This document shows positions 1 through 8,556 of a stretch of 64,000 nt of DNA, piece after piece. The notes under the pieces were generated by a model. It was not told the origin of the DNA. It ran no database searches and was given only the letters and a program-made list of their open reading frames with translations. The position numbers were made by a program, and so were the translations under genes. The DNA is from Phycisphaerae bacterium (lineage in GTDB: Bacteria; Planctomycetota; Phycisphaerae; Phycisphaerales; SM1A02), in contig JAEUIU010000021.1 in NCBI GenBank assembly GCA_016795065.1, forward strand, positions 186,001-250,000. Direction: 5' to 3'. Each line of letters opens with the position of its first letter. Position 1 is the stretch's first letter.

Positions 1-1
1 C

Positions 2-1003
2 AACGAGGTGCCAGGCACCATCCGCAAGGTGCACTTCGATTCAGGTTCGGTGGTCGAGGCGAACCAGATCATCCTCTCTCTCGACGACTCCACCCAGCAG
101 GCCGATCTCGCCGCGGCCGAGGCGGCGGTGCGCGTCGCCGAGGCCAACGTGATCGTCGGCCGCTCGCGCCTCCAGCTCGCCGAAGTGGAATGGAAGGCGA
201 TCAGCGACGCCAACGCCGAGAACGCGGCGTCACCGATCGAGATGGATCGAAAGGGCTCCGAGGTCGATTCGGCCAAGGCCGAGGTCGCCCGACTGGAGGC
301 CGAGGTCGATCAGGCCCGTTCCCGTGCCGACCAGGTCCGCGTCGCCGTCGGAAAACACGTGATCCGGGCTCCCTTTCGGGCCCGGGCCGGACTCCGGACG
401 GTGCACGAGGGGCAGTATCTCGCCGAGGGCACCGGCTTCGTCCGCCTCGAGGAGATCAGCGACCGCATCTACCTCGACTTCGCGATTCCGCAGGAGTATC
501 TCGCCCGGGTCAAGCCGGGCCTCCAGGTGATGGCGACGAGCGCCGTGTTAGGTGACGCTCCCATTGCGATCGAGGTCGCAGCGATCGATGCAACCGTCAG
601 CAACGACACCCGCAACGCCCGCGTCCGAGGCATCGTCGACAACCCGCTGGTCAACCCGGCCGGCGAGGTGACCGGCGACCGCCGCATCCGGCCTGGCATG
701 TTCGTCCAGATCCGTGTGCCGGTCGACGCCCCGAGTAAGCGTGTTGCCGTTCCAGCGACCGCCGTGCGACGAGCCACCTTCGGCGATCACGTCTGGGTCG
801 TCGGTCCCGCCGAGAATCCAAACGTCCTCCGGGCCAAGCAGCGCCCGGTGCGGCTCGGCCCAGCCGTCGGCGATGACGTCATCGTGCTGGAGGGACTCCA
901 GGCCGGCGAGATCATCGCGACCAGCGGTTCGTTCAAGCTGCGCGAGAACGTCATGGTCATTGATCCCGACAAGATGCCACCGGCGCCGCCGTCAGCGCAC
1001 TGA
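2..1003 (+). CDS. RND efflux periplasmic adaptor (MFP/HlyD family), 5' truncated by window edge
   Basis: The reading frame is already open at the first bases, so the true start and signal peptide lie upstream. What remains (333 codons) runs from the first lipoyl half-motif (EVPGTIRKVHFDSGSVVE, SLDD), through an Ala/Glu/Val-rich alpha-helical hairpin (about residues 35-115), the second lipoyl half (RAPFRARAGLRTVHEGQYL), a beta-barrel, and a C-terminal membrane-proximal segment (VILEGL-like repeat near residue 290). This order is that of MexA/AcrA adaptors, which link an inner-membrane RND pump to an outer-membrane channel. The RND pump gene follows after 55 bases on the same strand, which supports the call. 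No outer-membrane factor gene is in view. The substrate cannot be told. Confidence 0.9.
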   Translation, partial: NEVPGTIRKVHFDSGSVVEANQIILSLDDSTQQADLAAAEAAVRVAEANVIVGRSRLQLAEVEWKAISDANAENAASPIEMDRKGSEVDSAKAEVARLEAEVDQARSRADQVRVAVGKHVIRAPFRARAGLRTVHEGQYLAEGTGFVRLEEISDRIYLDFAIPQEYLARVKPGLQVMATSAVLGDAPIAIEVAAIDATVSNDTRNARVRGIVDNPLVNPAGEVTGDRRIRPGMFVQIRVPVDAPSKRVAVPATAVRRATFGDHVWVVGPAENPNVLRAKQRPVRLGPAVGDDVIVLEGLQAGEIIATSGSFKLRENVMVIDPDKMPPAPPSAH

Positions 1004-1058
1004 GTCGACCGAGCTACGGCCCCTCGCCCTCCCCTATCGCCGCTCCACGGCTGACCCC

Positions 1059-4000
1059 ATGACCTCGATCACCGACATCTTCATCAAGCGACCGGTCCTC
1101 GCGATCGTCGTGAACCTGATCCTGCTCGCGGTGGGTTGGCGATGCGTCTCTGCCCTGCCGATCCGCCAGTACCCGCGGATCGAGTCGACCAAGATCATCA
1201 TCAATACGATGTACATCGGGGCCAGCGCCGAAACCGTGCGCGGCTTCCTGACCACGCCGATCGAGCAGGCGGTCGCGGCGATCGACGGCATCGACTACAT
1301 CGAGAGCGCGTCGACGCCGGGCATGAGCATGATCACCGTGAACCTACGGCTGAATCATGACAGTAACGACGCGTTAGCCGAGATCAACGCCCGGCTCAAC
1401 CAGGTCCGCAGCGAGCTGCCGCCGGAGGCCGAATCACCGATCATCCAGATCCAGCGCGCCGACCGGCCCTTCGCGACGTTCTACGTCAGCTTCACCTCCG
1501 ACACGCTCGACCTCACCCGACTCAACGACTATCTCGCCCGCGAGGTCCAGCCCCAACTCTCGACGATCGAGGGAGTGCAGCGGGTCGGCATTGAAGGGCC
1601 TCGCAACCTGGCGATGCGCATCTGGCTCGACGAGCCGCGCCTCACCGCCCTGGACGTGACCCCAAGCGAGGTCTGGGACGCGATCCAGCGCAACAACTTC
1701 GTCGCCGCGGTCGGCCGTACCAAAGGCAAGGAGGTCCAGGTCGATCTCCTCACCGACACCGACCTTCGCACCGTCGCCGAGTTTGATTCCCTCATCGTGC
1801 GAGAGCGAGAGGGTTCGATCGTCCGGCTTCGCGACGTGGCCCAGGTCGAACTCGGCGGCGAGGAGCCGCAGGGCGAGGCCGGATTCCAGGGCAAGCCGGC
1901 GATCTACCTTTCGGTCTGGCCGCAGCCGCGGGCCAACGAAATCGAGGTCTCCGACCGGCTCACGAAGCGAATGAACGAGTTGCGTCCGACGCTGCCGCCG
2001 GCGATCCAGATGGATCTTGCCTACGACGGCACCTACTACATGCGGAACGCCCTGAAGGAGATCGGCAAGACCCTCGCCGAGACGATCGGCATCGTTGCCC
2101 TCGTCGTCTTCCTCTTCATGGGCTCGATTCGCACCGTGCTCGTTCCGCTCGTGGCGATCCCGATCTCGATCGCCGGGGCGTGCATCTTCATGTACCTGAT
2201 GGGATTCTCGCTGAATCTCCTCACGATTCTGGCGATCGTTCTCTCGGTCGGTCTGGTCGTCGACGACGCGATCGTCATGGTCGAGAACGTCGAACGCCAC
2301 GTGCGCGAGGGGCATGGCCGCATCCACGCCGCGCTCATGGGGGCCCGCGAGCTGCTCAGCCCTGTCGTCTCGATGACGATCACGCTCGCCGCCGTCTACG
2401 CTCCGATTGGTTTCCAAGGGGGCCTCACCGGTGTCCTTTTCCGCGAGTTCGCCTTCGCCCTCGCCGCGTCGGTCGTGGTCAGCGGCATCGTCGCGATCAC
2501 CCTTTCGCCGGTCATGAGTTCGCGGCTGGTATCGGCCCACGGCAAGGAAAGCCGCTTCACACGCTTCGTGAACGGCGTCTTCGATCGCCTGCGGACCCTC
2601 TACGGCCGCACCCTCGACATCACCCTCTCGCTTCGCTGGACGATGGCCATTGCGGCCGTGCTGATCGCCCTCGCCGCAGCGCCCCTCTACATGTTCTCGG
2701 GGAAGGAGCTTGCCCCGACCGAGGATGAGGGCGGCGTCTTCTTCGTTCTTCAGGCGGCCCCTGACGCCTCGCTGGACGCGACCCGCACAGCCGTCTCGCA
2801 GATGTCCGATGCCCTGCGGACCATTCCCGAGACGAAGTTCGTCTGGCGTGTGTTGATGTCCCCCAACTCCGGCTTTGGCGGCATGCAGGCCGTGCCGTGG
2901 AAGGAGCGCGAGCGGACCACCCGACAGATGCAGGGACAGGCGTTCGGCCTCGTCTCCCAGATCGCCGGCATCCGGGCCTTCCCAATCCTGCCGCCGCCGC
3001 TTCCCGGTGCCGGACAGTTCGACGTCGAGCTCGTGATTAGTAGTTCCGATCCGCCCGAGCAGATGGCCGAACTCTCCGGCGCTCTCGTCGGCGCCGCATT
3101 CGGATCGGGCAAGTTCATGTTCGCCGACTCCGACCTCAAGATTGATCTGCCCCAAACCCGGCTCATCATCGATCGCGAGAAGGTCGCCGACATGGGGCTC
3201 GACATGGCCACGGTCGGCCGCGACCTCGCGGTCATGCTGGCCGGCGGCTATGTCAACCGCTTCAATCTCGACGGTCGCAGCTACAAGGTCATCCCGCAGG
3301 TCAAGGACGAGGGCCGCTCGACTCCCGACAGCCTGCTTCAGATGAAGATGCGAACCGTCAACGGCGGACTGGTCAGCGTCAGCAGTTTCGTGAAGCTCGA
3401 GACGGTCGCCGCTCCGCGATCGCTCAACCGTTTCCAGCAGAAGAACAGCGTGAAGATCTCCGGCGGCGTCGCCCCCGGCGTCACCAAGGCCGACGCCCTC
3501 AACGCCCTCGAGGAGGCAGCGCGACGGATCCTCCCGCCCGGCTACACCATCGACTATGCCGGCGAGTCGCGGCAGCTTCGACACGAGGGCGCGTCGCTCG
3601 CGGTCACGCTCGGCTTCGCCCTTGGCCTGATCTACCTCGTTCTGGCCGCCCAGTTCTCGAGCTTCCGCGATCCGCTGATCGTCCTGTTGGGTTCCGTCCC
3701 GCTGGCGATCTCGGGTGCCCTGGTCTTCACCTTCCTCGGCTGGACGACCATCAACATCTACTCGCAGGTCGGGCTCATCACCCTGGTCGGACTCGTCGCC
3801 AAGAACGGCATCCTGATCGTCGAATTCGCCAACCATCTCCAGTTGGAGGGACGCACCAAGTACGAGGCGGTGCGTGAGGCGGCGATGACACGCCTGCGTC
3901 CGATCCTCATGACCAGCGTGGCGACTGTCGTCGGTCACTTCCCGCTCGTCCTCGTGACCGGCGCCGGTGCCCTCGCCCGCAACTCGATTGGCATGGTGCT

Positions 4001-4163
4001 CGTGACCGGCATGATCATTTCGACGGCGTTCACGCTGCTCGTCGTGCCCTCGATCTACATGCTCATCGCGGCGAGGAAGACGCGTCACGCCGACGCTGAG
4101 GCGCATGCGGCCCGTAGCTCGCACGCCTCTTCCGACATCGCCGCGACGCCGCTGCCGGCCTGA
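1059..4163 (+). CDS. RND-family efflux pump, inner-membrane subunit (AcrB/MexB-like)
   Basis: The 1034-aa product matches the usual length of HAE1-type RND pumps. The ATG at 1059 is chosen because the protein then begins with the family's N-terminus (TSITDIFIKRPVLAIVVNL). A longer frame from 714 would run through the adaptor gene in another frame. Visible features are the first transmembrane helix at residues 10-30, a periplasmic porter domain, a block of membrane helices near residues 335-560 with the motif VGLVVDDAIVMVENVERH (the two adjacent Asp residues of the proton relay), a second porter domain, and a closing helix block (VGLVAKNGILIVEFAN). It would use the proton gradient to export compounds through the adjacent adaptor. 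The two genes form an operon. Confidence 0.93.
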   Translation: MTSITDIFIKRPVLAIVVNLILLAVGWRCVSALPIRQYPRIESTKIIINTMYIGASAETVRGFLTTPIEQAVAAIDGIDYIESASTPGMSMITVNLRLNHDSNDALAEINARLNQVRSELPPEAESPIIQIQRADRPFATFYVSFTSDTLDLTRLNDYLAREVQPQLSTIEGVQRVGIEGPRNLAMRIWLDEPRLTALDVTPSEVWDAIQRNNFVAAVGRTKGKEVQVDLLTDTDLRTVAEFDSLIVREREGSIVRLRDVAQVELGGEEPQGEAGFQGKPAIYLSVWPQPRANEIEVSDRLTKRMNELRPTLPPAIQMDLAYDGTYYMRNALKEIGKTLAETIGIVALVVFLFMGSIRTVLVPLVAIPISIAGACIFMYLMGFSLNLLTILAIVLSVGLVVDDAIVMVENVERHVREGHGRIHAALMGARELLSPVVSMTITLAAVYAPIGFQGGLTGVLFREFAFALAASVVVSGIVAITLSPVMSSRLVSAHGKESRFTRFVNGVFDRLRTLYGRTLDITLSLRWTMAIAAVLIALAAAPLYMFSGKELAPTEDEGGVFFVLQAAPDASLDATRTAVSQMSDALRTIPETKFVWRVLMSPNSGFGGMQAVPWKERERTTRQMQGQAFGLVSQIAGIRAFPILPPPLPGAGQFDVELVISSSDPPEQMAELSGALVGAAFGSGKFMFADSDLKIDLPQTRLIIDREKVADMGLDMATVGRDLAVMLAGGYVNRFNLDGRSYKVIPQVKDEGRSTPDSLLQMKMRTVNGGLVSVSSFVKLETVAAPRSLNRFQQKNSVKISGGVAPGVTKADALNALEEAARRILPPGYTIDYAGESRQLRHEGASLAVTLGFALGLIYLVLAAQFSSFRDPLIVLLGSVPLAISGALVFTFLGWTTINIYSQVGLITLVGLVAKNGILIVEFANHLQLEGRTKYEAVREAAMTRLRPILMTSVATVVGHFPLVLVTGAGALARNSIGMVLVTGMIISTAFTLLVVPSIYMLIAARKTRHADAEAHAARSSHASSDIAATPLPA

Positions 4164-4198
4164 GTCCCCGTCAAGTCCGCGCACCGCGCATGATCAAA

Positions 4199-4221
4199 CC
4201 CCGCTGCATCCTGCAACGGGG
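4199..4221. terminator. Hairpin downstream of the RND operon (possible bidirectional terminator)
   Basis: The stem CCCCG / CGGGG continues inward into TGCA / TGCA around a three-base TCC loop, with one mismatch. It lies 36 bases after the pump stop codon. On the minus strand it is followed by TTTGAT, so it could also end a minus-strand transcript. There is no long U tract on either side. Confidence 0.4.
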
Positions 4222-4448
4222 CTTGACTGAGCCTCTTTCGAGGCGAGCAGGGTCGACGTGGAGCGAGGACCCGTAAGATGTCGAAGCGAAGCCCCGAAAT
4301 CCCCGGAACTGGAAGTCCGAATCCGTCAGGCCGTCCGCTGATCCCAGACATGGGGAACCAACTCGTTGTGGAGCAAGACAGCCGACGACGAAGCGTGATC
4401 CATCACACCGAAAGACCGTGTGCCGACGAAGGAGCGTCGGCCTGAAAT

Positions 4449-4544
4449 TCAGCAGAGGCCAGCAAAGGCGAGAGCCGTAAGAAGAAGCACCCGGCGTGTC
4501 CGATCCTCGACGGCAAGCATCCGAAGAGCGAGTGCGGTAACCAT
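4449..4544 (-). CDS. Possible 31-aa small protein or leader peptide
   Basis: A 31-codon ATG frame sits directly downstream of a strong Shine-Dalgarno run and a structured leader (hairpin 4574-4615). The product begins MVTALALRMLAVEDRTRR and ends in a hydrophobic stretch (VLLLTALAFAGLC), so it could be a single-span membrane peptide. A hairpin at 4422-4441 follows the stop by about 8 bases. Nothing homologous is recognised. The only support is the leader/Shine-Dalgarno/hairpin arrangement; chance occurrence cannot be excluded. Confidence 0.25.
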   Translation of the reverse strand: MVTALALRMLAVEDRTRRVLLLTALAFAGLC

Positions 4545-4849
4545 GGGTGCCTTTCCTTCCTTTCCTGTTGGAGTCCGCGGCTGCGTTGCGAACGTCTTGC
4601 CCCGCAACACGCGGACGTCTCGATAGGATCAAAGGCCGTGCCATGCCCCGGTCCGCGCGCCGGCCCCGAGCGCTCGCCCGTTCGCGAACCCCCGATTTCG
4701 GGGCACGCGGGGCATGCAAACCGCACCCAAGACGCCCCAAGACACCGAAAAAGACCGTTATGCCCGCCTTTGGGGGCTCTGATTGGTCCTCACGCTTCTG
4801 GTTCTCAGCCGTCGCTTCCAAGCCACGCTCCTTCCGTCGGTGACACCCG

Positions 4850-7015
4850 ATGCCCATACGCGACACCCTCTGTTGCCTTTTCACCGCATGCGTGGCGTGC
4901 CTCCCCCCTTTGGGCGCCTTGGGAAGCACCATCGCTGGGTTCACACTCCCAGAAGAAGCGGCGCACGCAATGGCCTTGGGTGATGACCACGGTCAGCACG
5001 CCCCACCACCTGGGGAACATGAACCGCCGCCGTCCGAGAAGCCGCACGACCCGGCGGGCCAACCAGCACAGCCGGGGCCCCCTTCCGGTGGTCTCAGCGC
5101 TCCGCCCATGGATACGCCGCGTGAGCCTGATGTCTCATCGTGCGTGAATGCCTTCCTCGCCGCTCGCGAGTGGGTGTCGATGATGAAAGCCCCAGCGACC
5201 TCCGACGAGGCGTCAGCGATCTCGCTTCCGGGCGTGCGCGGCATCGCCGTCATGCTTCGATTCGAAGGTCGGGTGATCGGTGGCGGTGAGGACTGGCCAG
5301 GCGGTGTCGGGGACGACCGCATGCTGCGACGGGCGGTGGCCCGAGCTATCGCCGAGGCCATGGGCGACGACCTCATCCGCAATCTTGATCCAGTTTTGCG
5401 GGACTCTTCTGGCCAGCGTCTCTCGATCGAAATCGACTTCGCGGGCCGACCGGAGCCCCTCCTTGGCCGCACCTTTGACGACTGCGCGAGCCGCATCGAC
5501 CGGGGCCTGGACGGCATCGCCTTGCGTCGCGGCTATCCCGGCTCGATTTCCTGGCATGTCGCCTTTCCGTCGCACCTCATCGCCAGCAACACCGCCCGCT
5601 CGCCGCGTGGGACCATCGAACGCCTGGTGCGCGAGTCAGGACTGCCTCCGAAGGACCTCGATGAGCTCAGCCGGATCGAGCCGATCGGCATTTTCCGATT
5701 CGTCTCGTTCCGACTCGCCCAATCCTCACCGACAGCTCCGCCGCAACCTCGTGGCCGAGGCGTCTCTCGGGTGATCGATGGCGAAGTGACGCGGGCATCG
5801 GTGGTGTCCCACGCGATGGGCATTCTGCGCCGCTTCAGTCGAGCCCTCCCGCCGGAGGAAGGCAACGAAGCCATGCCCAAGGGGATCGGGCTCTTCGGCA
5901 ACTATTCGCCGGTGCGCGACAGCTACGAGCCGCTCATCGCTCCCCCACAGGATCAAGCCTTCGTGGCTTGGGCCGCCGCAGCGGTTGCCGTGTCGCCGTC
6001 GTTCACGGATGCGGATCGTGCCGAGGCCCGAGCGCTTTCGCTTCGCGTGCTCCGGGATTTCATTGAAACAACACCCACCGAGAGTCGCCCGCTCGACACC
6101 GTGCCGGCGATGGCCGGGGTCGTCTGCGCGATCGAACTGCTGATCCAGACCCCTGATTCCGATGGCATGCCGCCGCCCGAGGACCTGCTCGAGACCGCTC
6201 GATTGGCTCGCGAGAAGCTCACCGAAAGGCTGATGCGCGGCAACAACATCAACGAACGGGCGCTCGCCTCGCTGGCCGCGGCGATGACCGTGGGAACGGA
6301 GCGGCGCATGGTGCTCGCCGCAGAGCTTCGCAAGCTCCTCGTCTCGCTGTGGGGACTACCCAAGCAAGACTCCAGCCGGGACTCGAGCAGAGATCAGTTC
6401 ATTTCCATCCTCCCGTGGCTGGTCCTCTCGGATACCCATTACGCCCGGGCAACCGGAGAGCCCTCGGTCCACACCACGGAAGCCCACGCGGCGATGCGGC
6501 TTCTCCTGCTCGTCCAGGCGGGCTTCTCCGAACTGGTCAGCGAGACGGACTTGCGGGGCGGCTTTCGGCTCAACGGGGAACGACGGGCGGGCGTCACCAG
6601 CCAATCGCTGCGCCCCGGCCTCGCTTTGGCGGGCATGCTCGCTCACGGGGGCTTCATGCCGGCAGAGACCCCGGAGGACATCCAGACCATCGCCACGTTC
6701 CGGGAGCGGTTGGTGGCCCTCCTTCGCTTCTCGCAGGAACTCACCATGACCGGCGACCTGCCGCTCTTCTTTCGCAACCCCAAGCGCGTAGAAGGCGGCG
6801 TGCGCGAGGCCCTGTGGGACTCGGACCAATCAGTTCCAGCCAACGCCATGGCCGTCCTGGTTGATGTGACGGCCCTCCAGACCGACTTGTGGGCTCCCCT
6901 TCCCAAGCCAGCGGCGGTGCCAGAGGCAGCAACGACTTCGAGTGAGCCAGAACACGCGGCCAAGGACGGCGAAACGGTCCCTGAAACGCCGGAGACGCCC
7001 TCGCGACATGAGTAG
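4850..7015 (+). CDS. Exported protein of unknown function, 721 aa
   Basis: The ATG at 4850 gives a hydrophobic N-terminus (TLCCLFTACVACLPPLGALG) that reads as a signal peptide, although no Shine-Dalgarno or close -10 is evident. A Pro/His/Gly-rich low-complexity stretch follows (about residues 45-85). Then comes a mixed alpha/beta body, and from about residue 360 an Ala/Leu/Arg-rich helical region with repeated amphipathic helices that could be an alpha-alpha toroid or other helical repeat. The C-terminus (about 690-721) is acidic, Pro/Thr/Glu-rich and probably disordered. I recognise no family and no catalytic motif. The gene stands alone, followed by the promoter of the next gene. Confidence 0.7.
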   Translation: MPIRDTLCCLFTACVACLPPLGALGSTIAGFTLPEEAAHAMALGDDHGQHAPPPGEHEPPPSEKPHDPAGQPAQPGPPSGGLSAPPMDTPREPDVSSCVNAFLAAREWVSMMKAPATSDEASAISLPGVRGIAVMLRFEGRVIGGGEDWPGGVGDDRMLRRAVARAIAEAMGDDLIRNLDPVLRDSSGQRLSIEIDFAGRPEPLLGRTFDDCASRIDRGLDGIALRRGYPGSISWHVAFPSHLIASNTARSPRGTIERLVRESGLPPKDLDELSRIEPIGIFRFVSFRLAQSSPTAPPQPRGRGVSRVIDGEVTRASVVSHAMGILRRFSRALPPEEGNEAMPKGIGLFGNYSPVRDSYEPLIAPPQDQAFVAWAAAAVAVSPSFTDADRAEARALSLRVLRDFIETTPTESRPLDTVPAMAGVVCAIELLIQTPDSDGMPPPEDLLETARLAREKLTERLMRGNNINERALASLAAAMTVGTERRMVLAAELRKLLVSLWGLPKQDSSRDSSRDQFISILPWLVLSDTHYARATGEPSVHTTEAHAAMRLLLLVQAGFSELVSETDLRGGFRLNGERRAGVTSQSLRPGLALAGMLAHGGFMPAETPEDIQTIATFRERLVALLRFSQELTMTGDLPLFFRNPKRVEGGVREALWDSDQSVPANAMAVLVDVTALQTDLWAPLPKPAAVPEAATTSSEPEHAAKDGETVPETPETPSRHE

Positions 7016-7124
7016 CGACAACTCGATGCGAACGGTCGTGTCCGAGGGCTGGACGGGGCGCCGAGCGTGACGTTCCGAATCACCCAATCCGCGTCATTCC
7101 TCGATGATTCAGCGAAGAAAAGTG

Positions 7125-7152
7125 TTGGTGCACGCGAGAACGTCCGTATATT
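7125..7152 (+). promoter_or_regulatory. Sigma70-type promoter
   Basis: A TTGGTG -35 (7125-7130) and a TATATT -10 (7147-7152) are separated by 16 bases. The predicted transcription start is near 7159, giving a 5' leader of about 80 bases before the ATG at 7239, which has its own Shine-Dalgarno. Confidence 0.55.
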
Positions 7153-7238
7153 CCCCAGTGTAGACTTCTGTGGGGATCTGCCCGAAGGAACCGAACCGCT
7201 CGATGGCTCGAATGCGAGCTCGACTTTGGAGGTAACGC

Positions 7239-8369
7239 ATGCGTGGTCCGACTCTCATGACGGGTTCATCGATGGGCTTGATCTGCCTCACGCTCCTGTG
7301 TGGTCCCTGGGGAAGCGCGGCGGCCAACGCCCAGTCACTCTCCGACCGACTCGAGGGCGTCGCTCGCCAGAAGCAGGACGCCCTGTCGAAGAACACGACG
7401 AAGGCCTCGCTCTTGGGCGCGCTTCTCTACACCGACATCACCTGCGACTTCAAGGCGACCCCGGCGCGTGACGCCATCAACTACGTCGGCAACGCTCTCG
7501 GCGTTTCGCTCGTCGCCCGCTACAACACCGACAAGTCCGGCAACGGCATCGATCCGGAAATCGAGATCACGCTGAAGGCCGAAGGCAAGCCCGCCCTCGC
7601 GGTGCTGGAACTCATCCTCGACCAGTGCGGCACTGACGAGCCCTGCACTTGGCAGATCCGCGACAGCTTCATCGAGGTGGGTACGAAGGAACGCCTCAGC
7701 GTGCCGTCGGCCCAAGAGCTGCGGATGTACCCGATCAAGGACCTCCTCTTCGAAGCCCCTCGTTTCGGCAACGCACCTGAGTTCAACCTGAGCCAGTCGA
7801 TCCAGCAGGCCAATCAAGGTGGCCAAGGTGGCGGCGGTCAGGGCGGCGGCGGTGGCGGTGGTGGCTTCGGTGGTGGTGGTGGCGGCGGCGGATTCGGTGG
7901 CGGCGGAAGCGGTGGCGGTGGCGGCAGCGGCGGTGGCGGCGGCAACATCTTCGGTGATGAAGGGGAAGACCCTGAGCGCCGGCCCGAGAGCGAAAAGGCT
8001 CAGGAGCTGATCGACATCATCACCGAGACCATCGAGCCCGAGGCGTGGCTCAACGCCGACGGCGGGGCGAGCATTCGCTACTACCAAGGCGTTCTGGTCG
8101 TCCGAGCTCCGGACTGGATCCACCGTCAGCTCGGTGGCTACCCCTTCGCGGCGGCCCCAGTTCGCACCCAAGTCGTTGAGTCTCGCTATGTGACGTTCAC
8201 CCCGGGCTTCTCGGTGGTCGACAACGTCAGCTTCCGCAACGTCCGCGTCAACGGCGCCGCTGGCGGCGGACGGACGGGTGGCGGGACCGGTGGCGGCAGC
8301 CCGATCAACAATCCTCCCTCCACTCCCAGCACCCCGGGCAGCGGATCAGGAGGCGGCAAGAGCAAGTAA
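7239..8369 (+). CDS. Exported secretin-N/STN-like protein with Gly-rich linker
   Basis: The start is fixed by a perfect GGAGG six bases upstream of the ATG. Residues 1-32 are a signal peptide (LICLTLLCGPWGSAAANAQ). Residues 63-140 have the helix-strand pattern of short secretin/TonB N-terminal domains (ARDAINYVGNALGVSL, ALAVLELILDQC). A linker of almost pure glycine follows (about residues 194-237). The C-terminal domain (EPEAWLNADGGASIRYY, VLVVRAPDWIHRQLGG) resembles a module often seen in planctomycete proteins of unknown role. The next gene is a diverged paralogue with the same two domains. A part in envelope assembly or secretion is possible but not shown. Confidence 0.75.
   Translation: MRGPTLMTGSSMGLICLTLLCGPWGSAAANAQSLSDRLEGVARQKQDALSKNTTKASLLGALLYTDITCDFKATPARDAINYVGNALGVSLVARYNTDKSGNGIDPEIEITLKAEGKPALAVLELILDQCGTDEPCTWQIRDSFIEVGTKERLSVPSAQELRMYPIKDLLFEAPRFGNAPEFNLSQSIQQANQGGQGGGGQGGGGGGGGFGGGGGGGGFGGGGSGGGGGSGGGGGNIFGDEGEDPERRPESEKAQELIDIITETIEPEAWLNADGGASIRYYQGVLVVRAPDWIHRQLGGYPFAAAPVRTQVVESRYVTFTPGFSVVDNVSFRNVRVNGAAGGGRTGGGTGGGSPINNPPSTPSTPGSGSGGGKSK
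7818..7945 (+). repeat. Low-complexity GGC/GGT tract encoding the poly-Gly linker
   Basis: This is an imperfect GGN repeat inside the gene at 7239, encoding Gly with sparse Gln, Phe and Ser. Such tracts vary in length by slippage and are prone to assembly error. Confidence 0.85.
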
Positions 8370-8370
8370 C

Positions 8371-8398
8371 TCTGGGCTCTGGGCTTTGGGCTCTGGGC
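8371..8398 (+). repeat. Four tandem copies of a 7-bp unit
   Basis: The unit TCTGGGC is repeated four times, the third copy reading TTTGGGC. It begins two bases after the TAA stop of the preceding gene. Confidence 0.8.
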
Positions 8399-8476
8399 TC
8401 ACCGGTTTTGCGCAAAGTGCCGTTCACTTCGAGGATGGCCGGCAAAAACCTCCGTGAATGCCGTATTGAACTGAAG

Positions 8477-8514
8477 ACGACGATCGCCGATGGTCCTCCG
8501 TCGGCGATTGTCGT
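8477..8514. terminator. Strong 14-bp hairpin between the two paralogues
   Basis: The stem ACGACGATCGCCGA pairs with TCGGCGATTGTCGT (one G-U pair) around a 10-base loop. It may terminate the upstream gene or attenuate the downstream one. No U tract follows. Confidence 0.5.
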
Positions 8515-8556
8515 TGGTAGAACCATGCCAACCTGTGGCGATCCTCGGAGATCCTC

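Larger units (their letters stand above)
4164..4849. other. 686-bp gap with three hairpins and small minus-strand frames
   Basis: No ordinary gene is convincing here. On the minus strand there is a possible transcription unit: a long hairpin at 4574-4615 (TCCGCG/CGCGGA outer stem, GTTGCG/CGCAAC inner stem), then a strong purine-rich Shine-Dalgarno stretch (AAGGAAGGAAAGG, 4548-4560 on the plus strand as its complement), then a 31-codon frame (4449-4544). Next come a second hairpin at 4422-4441 (GCCGAC/GTCGGC), a 25-codon frame at 4326-4403, and the hairpin at 4199-4221. The frames may be chance. A 257-codon minus frame across the whole gap has a composition unlike protein and was not accepted. 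Confidence 0.35.

Noticed and set aside
714-1058. Upstream extension of the RND pump frame
   Set aside because: Overlaps the adaptor coding sequence in another frame; the family N-terminus starts at 1059.
1434-4184. Very long minus-strand frame (916 codons) opposite the RND pump
   Set aside because: It is the antisense of a clear RND gene; composition is Arg/Asp/Glu/Gly-rich with no motif. Such frames are expected opposite GC-rich genes.
4171-4944. 257-codon minus frame across the gap and the next gene's start
   Set aside because: Arg/Ser/Gly-rich with no domain, and it overlaps the signal peptide region of the gene at 4850.
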